DNA of 64,000 nucleotides from Citrobacter werkmanii NBRC 105721 (GCA_000759755.1 BBMW01000003.1:248001-312000); one strand, 5' to 3'; positions 9,649 to 19,764 are shown, counted from the stretch's first letter. Notes: generated by a model not told the origin, from the letters alone. Translations and numbers: made by a program.

Positions 9649-10464
9649 ATGCTTGCCACCTCAGCGCTTTGGTTTCGCTATCAGGATGACCCGATCCTCA
9701 AAGGGCTAACTCTGGATTTTTCGACGCATGCCGTCACCGGACTGGTAGGCGCTAATGGCTGCGGGAAATCCACGCTGTTTATGAACCTGAGTGGCTTATT
9801 GCGCCCACAGCAAGGCGCGGTGATGTGGCAGGGCAATCCGCTGGATTACAGCAAGCGCGGCCTGCTGGCGCTGCGTCAACAGGTGGCAACGGTATTTCAG
9901 GACCCCGATCAGCAAATCTTTTATACCGATATCGACAGCGATATCGCCTTTAGCCTGCGCAATCTTGGGGTGGATGAAGCTGAAATCGCTCGCCGCGTGG
10001 AAGATGCGCTTACGCTGGTCGACGCCCAGCATTTTCGCCATCAGCCCATTCAGTGTTTAAGCCATGGGCAAAAAAAACGCGTGGCGATTGCTGGTGCGCT
10101 GGTGTTGCAGGCGCAATATCTGCTACTGGATGAACCCACTGCAGGCCTTGACCCATCAGGCCGCACGCAGATGATTGAGATAATCAAGCGCATCGTGGCG
10201 CAAGGAAATCACGTGGTGATCTCCAGCCATGATATCGATCTTATCTATGAGGTCAGCGATGCAGTTTACGTTTTACGCCGGGGCGAAGTGCTGACGCACG
10301 GCACGCCGGGTGAGGTTTTCGCCCGGACGGATCTTATTGAACAAGCTGGATTGACTCAGCCCTGGCTGGTGAAGCTGCATACTGAGCTGGGTTTCCCGCT
10401 GTGTAAAACAGAGGCTGAATTTTTTAGTTGTATGCGAGAGAACGCACTGAAGGAGGCGTCATGA
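9649..10464 (+). CDS. cbiO: Cobalt ECF transporter ATPase CbiO
   Basis: A 271-residue ABC ATPase. Walker [10 protein letters not shown] is at residues 34-42, the Q-loop [10 protein letters not shown] near residue 83, signature SHGQKKR near residue 139, and Walker [13 protein letters not shown] near residue 157. The DPDQQIF Q-loop is typical of ECF-type ATPases. It powers cobalt import through CbiMQ. The start has a GGAAAAGT upstream element, and the TGA overlaps the ATG of cbiP. Confidence 0.96.
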   Translation: MLATSALWFRYQDDPILKGLTLDFSTHAVTGLVGANGCGKSTLFMNLSGLLRPQQGAVMWQGNPLDYSKRGLLALRQQVATVFQDPDQQIFYTDIDSDIAFSLRNLGVDEAEIARRVEDALTLVDAQHFRHQPIQCLSHGQKKRVAIAGALVLQAQYLLLDEPTAGLDPSGRTQMIEIIKRIVAQGNHVVISSHDIDLIYEVSDAVYVLRRGEVLTHGTPGEVFARTDLIEQAGLTQPWLVKLHTELGFPLCKTEAEFFSCMRENALKEAS

Positions 10465-11981
10465 CGCAGGCAATAATGTTGCAGGGAACGGCATCTGATG
10501 TGGGTAAAAGCGTATTGGTCGCCGGGCTGTGTCGTATTTTTTATCAGGATGGACTGCATACCGCGCCGTTCAAATCGCAGAACATGGCGCTGAACTCTGG
10601 CATTACGCCAGAGGGAAAAGAAATGGGCCGCGCGCAAATTTTTCAGGCCGAAGCCGCAGGCATTACGCCAGATGTGCGTATGAACCCGGTGCTGCTTAAA
10701 CCGACCAGCGATCGAAAAGCGCAGGTAGTGCTGATGGGTAAAGTGGCAACCGATATGGACGCGGTGAGTTACCACGAGTACAAGCCACGTCTGCGGGAAC
10801 AGATCTTGTCAGTTTATAATAGCCTGGCGCAGGAGTTCGATGTGCTGGTGCTGGAAGGTGCGGGGAGCCCGGCAGAGATTAACCTGCGCGATCGCGATAT
10901 CGTCAATATGGGCATGGCTGAGATGGCGCAGTGCCCTGTCGTTTTGGTGGCGGATATCGATCGTGGCGGCGTGTTTGCCTCTATTTACGGCACGCTGGCG
11001 CTACTGCATGACCATGAACGCGCCAGGGTAAAAGGGGTTATCATCAATAAATTTCGCGGTGATGTGGCGCTGCTGTACTCCGGTATCGAGCAAATTGAAG
11101 CGCTGACCGGTGTTCCGGTGCTGGGCGTCATGCCATGGCTGGATGTTGATCTGGAAGATGAAGATGGCGTGGCGCTGCAAAAGGGCAAGTATCTGCGTAC
11201 TGATAAACGCGACATCGATATCGCCGTTGTTCAACTTCCGCACATTTCAAACTTCACTGATTTCAATGCGCTTGCGGCACAGCCGGACGTGCGCGTGCGC
11301 TATGTTCGCCAGCCTGAAGAACTGGCGGGGGCCGATCTGGTGATTCTGCCAGGCAGCAAAAACACGCTGGGCGATCTGGTCTGGCTGCGTGAAAGCGGAA
11401 TGGCGCATGGCGTCGTGCAATTACATCGTAATAACGTACCGGTGGTGGGGATTTGCGGCGGCTATCAAATGCTCGGCGACACCATCATTGATGAAGTAGA
11501 GTCGGGCCTCGGTACGCTGCCGGGTCTGGGCTTGCTTAATACGGTGACCCATTTTGCCCAGCATAAAACCACGACCCTGGTTGAGGGGCAAATGTCTTCT
11601 GCGCTGCCTGACTGGCTGGCGGGCGCGGCGGGGTTACCCGTTCGCGGTTATGAAATCCATATGGGCGAAACGGCATTATCCGAAGCATGCCAGTCGGTAA
11701 TGACACTGCGCAAAGAAGGCGGCAATGTCGCTGACGGCGCGGTAACGCCGGATGGCCTGGCCTTCGGTACCTATCTTCACGGACTGTTCGACAGCGATGC
11801 ATTTACCCGTGCGTTGGTGAATGGCCTGCGTGTACGCAAAGGGTTAGCACCGCTGGATTCCACCTTCCATTACGCGCAATATAAATCGCAGCAGTTTGAT
11901 CTGCTGGCGGATGCGATGCGACAACACATCGATATTGAGAAAATTTATACCATCATGCAGCAACATCAGGAGCCCGTATGA
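10461..11981 (+). CDS. cbiP: Cobyric acid synthase CbiP
   Basis: A 506-residue glutamine amidotransferase that amidates four side chains (b, d, e, g) of adenosylcobyrinic acid a,c-diamide. The N-terminal BioD-like domain has the [12 protein letters not shown] nucleotide loop. The C-terminal class I-like GATase domain has the nucleophile motif [10 protein letters not shown]. The ATG at 10461 follows an AAGGAGG ribosome-binding site and overlaps the cbiO stop by 4 bases. An upstream ATG at 10428 inside cbiO is rejected because it adds a non-family extension. Confidence 0.97.
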   Translation: MTQAIMLQGTASDVGKSVLVAGLCRIFYQDGLHTAPFKSQNMALNSGITPEGKEMGRAQIFQAEAAGITPDVRMNPVLLKPTSDRKAQVVLMGKVATDMDAVSYHEYKPRLREQILSVYNSLAQEFDVLVLEGAGSPAEINLRDRDIVNMGMAEMAQCPVVLVADIDRGGVFASIYGTLALLHDHERARVKGVIINKFRGDVALLYSGIEQIEALTGVPVLGVMPWLDVDLEDEDGVALQKGKYLRTDKRDIDIAVVQLPHISNFTDFNALAAQPDVRVRYVRQPEELAGADLVILPGSKNTLGDLVWLRESGMAHGVVQLHRNNVPVVGICGGYQMLGDTIIDEVESGLGTLPGLGLLNTVTHFAQHKTTTLVEGQMSSALPDWLAGAAGLPVRGYEIHMGETALSEACQSVMTLRKEGGNVADGAVTPDGLAFGTYLHGLFDSDAFTRALVNGLRVRKGLAPLDSTFHYAQYKSQQFDLLADAMRQHIDIEKIYTIMQQHQEPV

Positions 11982-12523
11982 TGATTCTGGTTACGGGCGG
12001 CGCACGAAGCGGCAAGAGTCGGCATGCGGAAGCGCTGATCGCTGATTCCCCAAACGTTCTGTATATCGCGACTTCGCAGATTTTTGATGAGGAGATGGCG
12101 GCGCGAATTCAGCACCATCGCGATGGGCGTCCCGCACACTGGCGTACTGCCGAGCGCTGGCAACATCTCGATGAACTGATAACGGCAGCAAACGATCCTC
12201 AGGAAGCCATTTTGCTGGAGTGTATCACCACCATGGTAACCAATCTGCTGTTTGCGCTGGGTGGTGACAGCGACCCGGATAGCTGGGATTACGCGGCGAT
12301 GGAGCAGTCCATCGAGGATGAGATCCGTTCGCTAATTGCTGCCTGTCAGCGCTGTCCGGCAACGGTCGTACTGGTGACTAACGAAGTCGGAATGGGAATT
12401 GTTCCGGAAAACCGTCTGGCCCGTCATTTTCGCGATATTGCAGGACGCGTGAACCAGCGACTGGCGACGGCAGCTGATGAGGTGTGGCTGGTGGTATCAG
12501 GAATTGGAGTCAAAATTAAATGA
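11981..12523 (+). CDS. cobU: Adenosylcobinamide kinase / guanylyltransferase CobU
   Basis: A 180-residue bifunctional enzyme that phosphorylates adenosylcobinamide and transfers GMP to it in nucleotide loop assembly. The P-loop GGARSGKS lies at residues 6-13. The family guanylylation histidine is probably in the HHRDGRP segment near residue 45. Two adjacent ATGs (11978 and 11981) overlap the cbiP stop; 11981 gives the Salmonella-like start MILVTGG. The stop overlaps cobS by 4 bases. Confidence 0.95.
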   Translation: MILVTGGARSGKSRHAEALIADSPNVLYIATSQIFDEEMAARIQHHRDGRPAHWRTAERWQHLDELITAANDPQEAILLECITTMVTNLLFALGGDSDPDSWDYAAMEQSIEDEIRSLIAACQRCPATVVLVTNEVGMGIVPENRLARHFRDIAGRVNQRLATAADEVWLVVSGIGVKIK

Positions 12524-13263
12524 GTAAGTTGTTCTGGGCAATGCTGTCTTTCATCAGCCGCTTGCCCGTTCCTGCTCGCTGGTCGCAAGGACTGGATTTC
12601 GAGCACTATTCGCGCGGTATCGTGATGTTCCCCCTGATAGGCGTGGTGCTGGGCGGGCTAACGGGGTTGGTCTTTATGGCACTGCAGCCCTGGTGTGGTA
12701 TTCCACTGGCAGCCTTGTTCGCCGTATTGACGCTGGCATTGCTGACCGGGGGATTTCATCTGGATGGTCTGGCGGATACCTGTGACGGCATTTTTTCGGC
12801 GCGCCGACGCGAGCGGATGCTGGAAATCATGCGCGACAGTCGTCTGGGCACCCACGGTGGACTGGCGTTAATTTTCGTTTTACTGGCGAAGGTGCTGGTG
12901 GTGAGCGAACTGGCTTTACGTGGCACGCCAATGCTGGCGGCGCTGGCTGCGGCATGTGTCGCCGGGCGGGGTACCGCTGTTTTGCTGATGTATCGACATC
13001 GCTACGCCCGCGAAGAAGGGCTGGGTAATGTCTTCATCGGCAAAATTACCGGGCGTCAAACCGCCGTCACGCTGGGGTTGGCGGCGATCCTGGCCGCCGT
13101 GCTGCTTCCGGGTATGCGGGGTGTGGCGGCGTTGGTTGTCACGATGGTGGCGATTTTCATTCTTGGGCAGTTATTAAAACGTACGTTGGGTGGGCAAACC
13201 GGCGATACGCTGGGCGCAGCCATTGAACTTGGCGAGTTAATATTCTTGCTGGCTCTGCTTTGA
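12520..13263 (+). CDS. cobS: Adenosylcobinamide-GDP ribazoletransferase (cobalamin synthase) CobS
   Basis: A 247-residue polytopic inner-membrane enzyme that joins adenosylcobinamide-GDP to alpha-ribazole. The conserved [14 protein letters not shown] motif near residues 78-91 contains the acidic residues of the CDP-alcohol-transferase-like active site, and a KITGRQTAV motif follows near residue 170. It overlaps cobU by 4 bases and ends 24 bases before cobT. Confidence 0.96.
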   Translation: MSKLFWAMLSFISRLPVPARWSQGLDFEHYSRGIVMFPLIGVVLGGLTGLVFMALQPWCGIPLAALFAVLTLALLTGGFHLDGLADTCDGIFSARRRERMLEIMRDSRLGTHGGLALIFVLLAKVLVVSELALRGTPMLAALAAACVAGRGTAVLLMYRHRYAREEGLGNVFIGKITGRQTAVTLGLAAILAAVLLPGMRGVAALVVTMVAIFILGQLLKRTLGGQTGDTLGAAIELGELIFLLALL

Positions 13264-13287
13264 GTCAGCCAACATACTGGAACCCTT

Positions 13288-14352
13288 ATGCAGACTTTAA
13301 CCTCTTTACTCCACGCGATTCCTTCACCTGACAGTGCCGCGATGCTGCGTGCTCAGCAGCATATTGATGGCTTACTAAAGCCGCCGGGCAGTCTGGGGCG
13401 CCTCGAATCGCTCGCCGTGCAACTGGCTGGTATGCCTGGCCTGAAAGGCGCACCGTATGTGAACGGCAAAGCGATGCTGGTGATGTGCGCCGATCACGGC
13501 GTCTGGGATGAAGGGGTTGCCGTTTCGCCTAAAGTGGTTACGGCTATTCAGGCCGCCAATATGACGCGTGGCACGACCGGCGTTTGCGTTCTGGCCGCTC
13601 AGGCTGGAGCAAAGGTGCATGTCATTGACGTCGGGATTGATGCGGAGCTTATCCCCGGCGTGGTGAATATGCGCGTCGCGCGCGGCTGCGGCAATATTGC
13701 CCAGGGCCCGGCAATGAGCCGTTCGCAGGCCGAGGAACTACTGCTGGAAGTTATCCGCTATACCCATGAACTGGCGAAAGAGGGCGTAACGCTGTTTGGC
13801 GTGGGTGAACTCGGTATGGCAAATACCACGCCTGCGGCGGCTATCGTCAGCGTGCTGACCGGCAGCGATGCCGAGGATGTGGTAGGCATTGGCGCTAACC
13901 TGCCGCTTTCAAGAGTAGGCAATAAAGTTGAGGTTGTGCGGCGAGCCATTGCCGTCAATCAACCGGATCGTAATGACGGTATCGATGTACTGGCTAAAGT
14001 GGGCGGGTTTGATCTGGTGGGCATGGCGGGGGTGATGCTTGGCGCGGCCTCCTGTGGGCTGCCGGTCGTGCTGGATGGTTTTCTTTCATACTCTGCTGCG
14101 CTGGCGGCCTGCCAGATCGCACCGCAGATTAAACCCTATCTGATTCCGTCACATTTCTCTGCTGAGAAGGGGGCTCGCACTGCGTTGGCGCATCTGGGGC
14201 TGGATCCGTACCTCAATATGGGGATGCGTTTAGGTGAAGGCAGCGGGGCCGCGCTGGCGATGCCGATTATTGAGGCAGCCTGCGCGATGTACCACAACAT
14301 GGGGCAGTTAGCCGCCAGCAACATTGTGCTACCGGATGGTAAAGAAGCATAG
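13288..14352 (+). CDS. cobT: Nicotinate-nucleotide-dimethylbenzimidazole phosphoribosyltransferase CobT
   Basis: A 354-residue enzyme that makes alpha-ribazole phosphate from DMB and nicotinate mononucleotide. [10 protein letters not shown] near residue 31 and the [15 protein letters not shown] motif near residue 68 are CobT signatures. The conserved C-terminal [14 protein letters not shown] segment contains the catalytic glutamate of the family (Glu317 in Salmonella). It is the last gene of the operon and is followed immediately by a strong intrinsic terminator. Confidence 0.97.
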   Translation: MQTLTSLLHAIPSPDSAAMLRAQQHIDGLLKPPGSLGRLESLAVQLAGMPGLKGAPYVNGKAMLVMCADHGVWDEGVAVSPKVVTAIQAANMTRGTTGVCVLAAQAGAKVHVIDVGIDAELIPGVVNMRVARGCGNIAQGPAMSRSQAEELLLEVIRYTHELAKEGVTLFGVGELGMANTTPAAAIVSVLTGSDAEDVVGIGANLPLSRVGNKVEVVRRAIAVNQPDRNDGIDVLAKVGGFDLVGMAGVMLGAASCGLPVVLDGFLSYSAALAACQIAPQIKPYLIPSHFSAEKGARTALAHLGLDPYLNMGMRLGEGSGAALAMPIIEAACAMYHNMGQLAASNIVLPDGKEA

Positions 14353-14366
14353 TTACGTGAGCTATG

Positions 14367-14392
14367 AACCTCGCCGCTTGGCGAGGTTTTTT
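14367..14392 (+). terminator. Intrinsic terminator after cobT
   Basis: A perfect 7-bp GC stem (CCTCGCC / GGCGAGG) with a GCTT loop is followed by six T. It lies 17 bases after the cobT stop and closes the cob operon. Confidence 0.9.
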
Positions 14393-14477
14393 ATGCGTAT
14401 TGAAGTTGTAACCCACTAAAAGTGATAATAAAAGCTATAATTACTGGATATCGGCTGCGGCAACGGAAAGGTAAAAG

Positions 14478-15407
14478 ATGCGTCGTGTAAAACTGCTTTG
14501 TTCACTCATCATGCTGCTTGCAAGTCAGGTAGCACACGCGGTGAGTTATCCGCTGCCGCCAGAAGGTAGTCGTCTGGTAGGTACCCCGCTGACGATAACG
14601 GTCCCGCCCGGAAACACCCAGCCGCTGGAGGCATTTGCCGCGCAGTACGGGCAGGGATTGAGCAATATGCTCGAGGCCAATCCCGGCGTAGATGTTTTTT
14701 TGCCTAAGTCTGGCACAACGCTGGTGGTGCCGCAGCAACTGATATTGCCGGATACCGTGCGTGAAGGCATTGTTATCAATGTCGCCGAAATGCGTCTTTA
14801 CTATTATCCCGCGGGCAGCAATACGGTAGAGGTTTTACCCATTGGTATTGGTCAGGCAGGGAGAGAAACCCCGCGTAACTGGGTGACCGCGGTTGAGCGT
14901 AAGCAGGAAGCGCCGAGCTGGACGCCGACGCCGAATACCCGCCGTGAATACGCCGCACGCGGGGAAACCTTACCGGCGTTTGTCCCTGCCGGACCAGATA
15001 ATCCGATGGGGCTGTATGCAATTTATATCGGCAGACTTTATGCCATTCACGGCACTAATGCTAACTTTGGTATTGGTCTGCGGGTGAGCCAGGGCTGCAT
15101 CCGTTTGCGTAATGACGATATTAAGTACCTGTTTGACACGGTGCCGGTAGGAACGCGTGTGCAACTGATTGACCGACCGGTAAAATACAGCCTGGAGCCA
15201 GACGGCAGTCGCTGGGTAGAAGTGCATGAGCCACTGTCACGAAATCGTTCGGAGTACGAGTCTGACAGAAAGGTTCCCTTGCCGATCACTCCCGCTTTGC
15301 GCACATTTATCAGCGGGAGTGGCGTGGACGTGAGCCGCGGGAATCAGGCGCTGGAAAGACGCTCCGGCATGCCAGTAAACATCAGCCAGGTTCAGCAGCA
15401 TTTTTAA
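14478..15407 (+). CDS. erfK: Periplasmic L,D-transpeptidase ErfK/LdtA
   Basis: A 309-residue exported enzyme. It has a signal peptide at residues 1-21 (cut after AHA), a LysM-like segment at about 40-88, and then a YkuD catalytic domain. The active-site motif has His191 and the nucleophile Cys207 in SQGCIRL. In E. coli this family attaches Braun lipoprotein to peptidoglycan. It sits just after cobT, as in E. coli, but with its own start after the cob terminator. The ATG is preceded by GGAAAGG. Confidence 0.93.
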   Translation: MRRVKLLCSLIMLLASQVAHAVSYPLPPEGSRLVGTPLTITVPPGNTQPLEAFAAQYGQGLSNMLEANPGVDVFLPKSGTTLVVPQQLILPDTVREGIVINVAEMRLYYYPAGSNTVEVLPIGIGQAGRETPRNWVTAVERKQEAPSWTPTPNTRREYAARGETLPAFVPAGPDNPMGLYAIYIGRLYAIHGTNANFGIGLRVSQGCIRLRNDDIKYLFDTVPVGTRVQLIDRPVKYSLEPDGSRWVEVHEPLSRNRSEYESDRKVPLPITPALRTFISGSGVDVSRGNQALERRSGMPVNISQVQQHF

Positions 15408-15411
15408 TATC

Positions 15412-15457
15412 AAAGCGGCCCAGGTTTATCGTCAGGTAAGATGGGGCGCTTTTTTTT
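15412..15457 (+). terminator. Probable terminator after erfK
   Basis: An AAAGCG...CGCTTT stem extended by CCC/GGG, with one internal mismatch and a long loop, runs into eight T. It lies between the convergent erfK and ABC ATPase genes and overlaps the last codons of the latter on the other strand. Confidence 0.6.
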
Positions 15458-16112
15458 GATACTGGCCCATTTTTACCACGCCGATATGGTCTGCCATTAG
15501 CTGCGCTTCATGCTCGCTGTGGGTAACCAGCAGTGCCGTTTGCCCGGCAGCGCGCAAAATATCCCGTACTTCGTTGCCAAGGCGCTCACGTGTGCGCTTA
15601 TCAAGGCTGGAAAAGGGTTCATCCAGTAACAGGATTTCCGGATGTGGTGCCAGCGCACGCGCAAGGGCGATGCGCTGCTGTTGACCACCGGAAAGTTCAT
15701 GGGGATAGCGGCTGGCATGGCTATGTAACTCCACCATTTTTAACAGTTCCGCCACCCTGGTCTGCTGCTCTTCACGCGGCATGCGGCGTAATCCAAAGGC
15801 GACATTTTGGTGCGCGGTCAGATGTGGAAATAGCGCATATTCCTGAAAAACCATGCCGACATGGCGTTTTTCAGGCGGGAGATGAACACCGGGAGCGGCA
15901 ACACGATGCTGGGACACATAGATCTCTCCGCTTCGCAGTCGTTCAAACCCCGCAACTGCGCGTAGAACCGTGGTTTTCCCGCAGCCTGAAGCACCCAACA
16001 GACAGGCGATTTCCCCTTTGCGTACCGACATTGAAAATCCATTCAGTACCGATTGCTGGCTGTTGCCATAGGCAACGTGCACATCCTGGAGGCGTAATGC
16101 AATTTCTGACAT
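15432..16112 (-). CDS. Ferric iron ABC transporter ATPase, FbpC-like and short
   Basis: A 226-residue ABC ATPase. Walker A GASGCGKTT is at residues 40-48, Q-loop FQEYALFPHL at 89-98, signature LSGGQQQR at 140-147, Walker B ILLLDEP at 160-166, and the switch His in LVTHSEHE near 197. Members of the FbpC/SfuC group are usually near 350 residues with a C-terminal regulatory (TOBE-like) domain. This one ends just after the nucleotide-binding domain, so it is a natural short form or a truncation. It is the third gene of a binding protein-permease-ATPase operon and follows the permease by 10 bases. Confidence 0.85.
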   Translation of the reverse strand: MSEIALRLQDVHVAYGNSQQSVLNGFSMSVRKGEIACLLGASGCGKTTVLRAVAGFERLRSGEIYVSQHRVAAPGVHLPPEKRHVGMVFQEYALFPHLTAHQNVAFGLRRMPREEQQTRVAELLKMVELHSHASRYPHELSGGQQQRIALARALAPHPEILLLDEPFSSLDKRTRERLGNEVRDILRAAGQTALLVTHSEHEAQLMADHIGVVKMGQYQKKAPHLT

Positions 16113-16122
16113 TGTTACTCTC

Positions 16123-17811
16123 TTAACCCCGGCGAGTCATTTGGTGACGCACCAATAAAATAACCGGTAGCGTGCCAGCTAAAACAATCATTAGCGCGGC
16201 GATTGCACCTTCTTCATAAGTTCCACGAGCGGCTTCCGCATACAGCAATGTTGCCAGCGTTTCGAAGTTAACCGGACGCAAAAGTAATGTTGTGGGTAGC
16301 TCTTTCATCGCGTCGGCAAAAACCAGCAGAGCGCTGCTCACCAGGGCCGGGCGGAGTAAAGGGAAATGAACCCGTGCAAACGTGCCCGCACCATTCTCGC
16401 CCAACAGCCGGGAAGCCTGTTCCAGCGAAGGTGGAATGCGTCCCAGACCGGAATCCAGCGCGCCGATGGCAATCGCCTGGAAACGCATAGCACAGCAAAT
16501 AACCAGCAGGATCCCGGCTGACATCAGCGGCAGGCCACGCACATCCAGCAAGTCAGCCAGCCAACGGTCAACCGCCATGGCGGGCGTTAAAAAACCAATC
16601 GCCAGGATTGTGCCGGGAACCGCGTAGCCTAAAGAGGCCAGACGCATCACGCCACGGCGAAATCCCGGCATCGCGTTGTCTGCAGCGCTATGGCGAGCGC
16701 TCCAGGCCACCAACAGACTGACACAAACCACCACCAGCGTGGTTCCCGCCGCGAGCAAGAGCGTATTTTGTAATGCTGACAGTAACGAGGGGGAAAGGAG
16801 GTTGTCATCGCCAATACGTTTGGCGCTTTCCCACATTAAAAACAGCACCGGGGCCAGAAAACCCAGCACAACCGGCAGCGAAATAACGGTACCAAGCAGC
16901 CAGCCGCGCCACCCCTGCACGCGCGTGGGTTGAATTTCCCGCAGACTGCGGCTGCTGAACCCCTGTTTTCTGCGGCCATAAAATTCCAGCGTCAGAATAA
17001 AGAAGATAAACATCAGCATCATGCTGGCGATTTGCGCAGCTGAAGATAAATCGGAGCGCGAGATCCATGTGGTGTACACGGTAACTGTTAACGTCTGTAC
17101 CCCAAGGAATTCCGATGCGCCGATGTCGTTAAGCGTTTCCAGCAATGCCAGACTGATGCCAACGGCCAGGGCCGGACGTGCCATGGGGAGGGCAACACGA
17201 AAAAAAGTTCCGGTCGCGCTGCATCCCAGCGTACGTGCGGCTTCCAGTAAATGAGCCGGCTGGCTGATAAACATGGCGCGTGTGGTCAGGTACACGTAAG
17301 GATAAAGTACTAAGCCGAGCAGAATTATTGCACCAGAAAGAGAGCGTAAATCTGGCAGGCGGAACTGTCGTGGGCTGTCAAAGCCCAGTAAGAAACGAAT
17401 AAAGGTTTGCAGGGGACCAATCGGATGCAGCAGATCGAGCCAGGCAAAGGCGACGATGTAGGTCGGCATCGCCAGCGGCAATAGTAGCGCCCAACTGAGA
17501 ATTTTGCGGCCAGGAAAATCCCATGCCGTCACCGCCCAAGCGCTACCTACACCAATGACGCCGACCATCACGGCGACCCCCGCTAACAACAGTACGGTGT
17601 TTTTTAACGCGGCAGGCAACACCCACGTCAGGAGATTATCCCAGTGAGATAAATCGGCCTGGGTAGCCTGCCAGATCAGCGCAATGATGGGTGTCAGGAC
17701 GCCAAGCGCCACGCACAGCGCGCCAAGATGCAACGGCGTTAATAATGACTGCGGCCCGGAAACCAGGCCGCGTAACGCTGGAAACTGCAAAGGTTTATTG
17801 ATCGAATCCAA
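16123..17811 (-). CDS. Ferric iron ABC transporter permease, duplicated (FbpB/SfuB-like)
   Basis: A 562-residue inner-membrane protein made of two homologous permease halves with about 12 helices. EAA-type loops occur in each half: EAARTLGCSATGTFFRVALP near residue 190 and EQASRLLGENGAGTFARVHFP near residue 465. Duplicated permeases are typical of FbpB, SfuB and HitB ferric importers. The start overlaps the end of the binding-protein gene by 17 bases, indicating coupled expression. Confidence 0.88.
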   Translation of the reverse strand: MDSINKPLQFPALRGLVSGPQSLLTPLHLGALCVALGVLTPIIALIWQATQADLSHWDNLLTWVLPAALKNTVLLLAGVAVMVGVIGVGSAWAVTAWDFPGRKILSWALLLPLAMPTYIVAFAWLDLLHPIGPLQTFIRFLLGFDSPRQFRLPDLRSLSGAIILLGLVLYPYVYLTTRAMFISQPAHLLEAARTLGCSATGTFFRVALPMARPALAVGISLALLETLNDIGASEFLGVQTLTVTVYTTWISRSDLSSAAQIASMMLMFIFFILTLEFYGRRKQGFSSRSLREIQPTRVQGWRGWLLGTVISLPVVLGFLAPVLFLMWESAKRIGDDNLLSPSLLSALQNTLLLAAGTTLVVVCVSLLVAWSARHSAADNAMPGFRRGVMRLASLGYAVPGTILAIGFLTPAMAVDRWLADLLDVRGLPLMSAGILLVICCAMRFQAIAIGALDSGLGRIPPSLEQASRLLGENGAGTFARVHFPLLRPALVSSALLVFADAMKELPTTLLLRPVNFETLATLLYAEAARGTYEEGAIAALMIVLAGTLPVILLVRHQMTRRG

Positions 17812-18832
17812 CTTTATCTACCAGCAGGCTAGCTTGTTTACGATATTTCACGATTTCGGTTAACGGTGTCTTATCGACATCAATTTCACCGATGGTGGCG
17901 CTGATAACCGGATCAAGCGTTACGCCTTTCAGTACCGGATATTCGAAGTTTGCTTTCGCATACTGCTGCTGGGCAGGCGCGGAAACCAGATACTCCATCA
18001 GCTTAACGGCATCGGCTTTATTTGGCGCATAGCGGGCAACGGCAGCGCCGCTGATATTGACGTGTGTACCACCATTCTCAAAGGTTGGTTTTACGACTTT
18101 GATGGCATCGCCCCATTGACGAGCATCGCTGCCTTCTTTGGCATTTTTCATATGGCCGACGTAATAGGAGTTAGCCAGACCGATATCACAAATTCCACCG
18201 AGGATATCGCGGGCAACATCGCGGTCACCGCCGGTAGCTTTACGGGCCAGGTTAGCTTTCACGCCGCGCAACCAGTCTTCGGTTTTAGCTTCTCCGTGAT
18301 GAGCGATCATCGCGGCAATCAGCGCCGTGTTATACGGATGTTGTCCAGAGCGGATACAGACTTTTCCTTTATACTCCGGGCTGGCGAGTTGTTCGTAATG
18401 CCAGTTATCAATGGGCATTGATTTTTCGGCATACAGTACGCGGGCACGCATAGAAAGCGCAAACCACTGATTATCCGCACCGCGAAGGTTAGCAGGAATG
18501 GCGGCTTTCAGCGCTTCTGACTCTACCGGTTGGGTCACACCCGCTTCAACTAAATCGAGGAGATTGCCTGCATCTACGGTCATCAGCAGGTCGGCAGGTG
18601 AATTTTTCCCTTCTGCTTTGACACGCTCAAGCATGCCATCCTTGATATAGACCGTACTTACTTTGATACCGCTGGTTTTTGTCCAGCTATCAAGTAAAGG
18701 CTGGATTAGACCGGGTTCGCGGGTAGTGTAAAGCGTTAATGTTTCCTGGGCGAAAGCCGGCAGGCTAACAGCAAAGACCAGGGCAGAGGCAAGCGTGATA
18801 CGGCGCAGTCCGGTGCGAGGCAGAGCATTCAT
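17795..18832 (-). CDS. Periplasmic ferric-iron-binding protein, FbpA/FutA-like
   Basis: A 345-residue solute-binding protein with a signal peptide at about residues 1-28 (PAFA cut site). The mature protein starts QETLTLYTTREPGLI, typical of iron(III)-binding transferrin-like proteins. A tyrosine pair at 223-224 in LANSYYVGHM matches the iron-ligating Tyr-Tyr motif of the family. It is the first gene of a three-gene operon, preceded by a Fur-box-like sequence, so iron repression is likely. A role in thiamine or another substrate cannot be fully excluded from sequence. Confidence 0.9.
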   Translation of the reverse strand: MNALPRTGLRRITLASALVFAVSLPAFAQETLTLYTTREPGLIQPLLDSWTKTSGIKVSTVYIKDGMLERVKAEGKNSPADLLMTVDAGNLLDLVEAGVTQPVESEALKAAIPANLRGADNQWFALSMRARVLYAEKSMPIDNWHYEQLASPEYKGKVCIRSGQHPYNTALIAAMIAHHGEAKTEDWLRGVKANLARKATGGDRDVARDILGGICDIGLANSYYVGHMKNAKEGSDARQWGDAIKVVKPTFENGGTHVNISGAAVARYAPNKADAVKLMEYLVSAPAQQQYAKANFEYPVLKGVTLDPVISATIGEIDVDKTPLTEIVKYRKQASLLVDKVGFDQ

Positions 18833-18901
18833 CGTTTATATCCCAGAGTAATTGGAACGTACAGTGAACCGAGCAGGGCTCGTTCTTTTGGCTCGCGTAC
18901 A

Positions 18902-18920
18902 ATAAATGATAATCACTAGC
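18902..18920 (-). promoter_or_regulatory. Fur box candidate upstream of the iron ABC operon
   Basis: Fourteen of 19 positions match the Fur consensus, with an uninterrupted TGATAATCA core. It lies about 70-90 bases before the start codon of the binding protein, where a promoter would be. The match was counted by eye. Confidence 0.6.
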
Positions 18921-19050
18921 AGTTACAATAATTGCAAAGTTTAAACGATTTACATTTACATAACTTTAATCAATGGTGTGATGAGACATGGAATAGGGGC
19001 GGTATAACAGGCAGAACGCTTATGCAAGATGCTTTTATGAAAGCCTGAAA

Positions 19051-19088
19051 AGCAAAAAGCCCGCTTAAGCTTCCTTAAGCAGGCTTCT
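19051..19088 (-). terminator. Terminator reading leftward, probably the displaced tRNA-Asn terminator
   Basis: A 13-base arm (AAGCCCGCTTAAG, 19057-19069) pairs with 19074-19086 with one mismatch. On the minus strand the hairpin is followed by a T run (A run at 19054-19058 of the + strand). It sits immediately outside the left island repeat, exactly where the terminator of the tRNA-Asn gene would have been before insertion. Confidence 0.65.
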
Positions 19089-19090
19089 TA

Positions 19091-19110
19091 AATTTGGCTC
19101 CTCTGACTGG
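19091..19110. repeat. Left attachment repeat of the island
   Basis: Twenty bases (AATTTGGCTCC... ending CTGACTGG) identical to 31640-31659. The repeat equals the reverse complement of the tRNA-Asn 3' end through the T-arm boundary. The base before and the base after differ between the copies. Confidence 0.9.
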
Positions 19111-19188
19111 GATCGCCTTAGCTATTAACTGGCTGATTGGTAAGCTAAACATAAAAATCGGGATTGTCAAGACCACCAGAATGACCAC

Positions 19189-19425
19189 CTATTCATGCTC
19201 CAGGGTCAGCGGGGCATGGTCGGCTATCTGCCACTGAGCGATTTCTCCCATCAGCCCACGGATAAAGTGCGCTGTAATACCGGCTGCGACCCGACTGGCG
19301 TCATCATATTCATACGTGACGGTGGCGTCGTCATTTTTCGCTTCCACCAGGCGGCACAGCGTGTCATAGATGAACGTCGTACGACTGAGAACCCGGTCAC
19401 TGCTGCCTTGGGTCACTTCTTCGTT
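19189..19425 (-). pseudogene. Rhs core remnant with internal deletion
   Basis: The minus strand encodes about 78 residues that align with the big Rhs protein: EEVTQGSSDRVLSRTTF, then DDATVTYEYDDASRV, then ITAHFIRGLMGEIAQWQIADHAPL. About 25 residues present in the intact Rhs, between ASRV and GIT, are missing. The fragment has no start and no partner domains and is a relic of an older rhs copy. Upstream of it (19426-19581) the frame stays open but no longer resembles Rhs. Confidence 0.75.
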
Positions 19426-19675
19426 TCCCTGCGCCGTCTTAAAGTTCCCGCTCCAACCGTAAAACCAAAATCCCCACGGATATACAGGGGGCATATTTTG
19501 CCGCAACTGGAGACGCTGCTTAAGCTGGCTGGTGTGTTGCAGTTTCACTTGATGAACTGGTCGGGGGGGCGATGCCAGCAAGGATGGCTACACGAACTCT
19601 GGCAGCAGGCCGACGCACTGCCGGATGAAGAGCGAAGCAGGCTCGAAGGCGGGATTTGACGGGGATTAAACAATA

Positions 19676-19712
19676 AAAGCCGGGAATATAAGAGGATCTT
19701 TCCCGGCTTTAT
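19676..19712. terminator. Hairpin 1 of a repeated island terminator
   Basis: An 11-bp stem (AAAGCCGGGAA / TTCCCGGCTTT) with an AAGAGGATC-containing loop is followed by ATTTTT. Related hairpins lie at 20931 and 21754. It sits between the + strand GACGGGGATTAA tail, which resembles the end of a symE remnant, and the immunity candidate reading from the other side, so it can act as a two-way terminator. Confidence 0.75.
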
Positions 19713-19764
19713 TTTTAGGTCATAGCAGCAAATAATTATTCTATTTTACTCTCCCTGCCTTAGA

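Larger units (their letters stand above)
18833..19188. other. Intergenic region holding Fur box, tRNA-type terminator and left att site
   Basis: No gene is supported here. The region contains the promoter side of the iron operon, a hairpin at 19057-19086, and the 20-bp left repeat of the genomic island at 19091-19110. It therefore marks the boundary between core chromosome and island. Confidence 0.7.
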
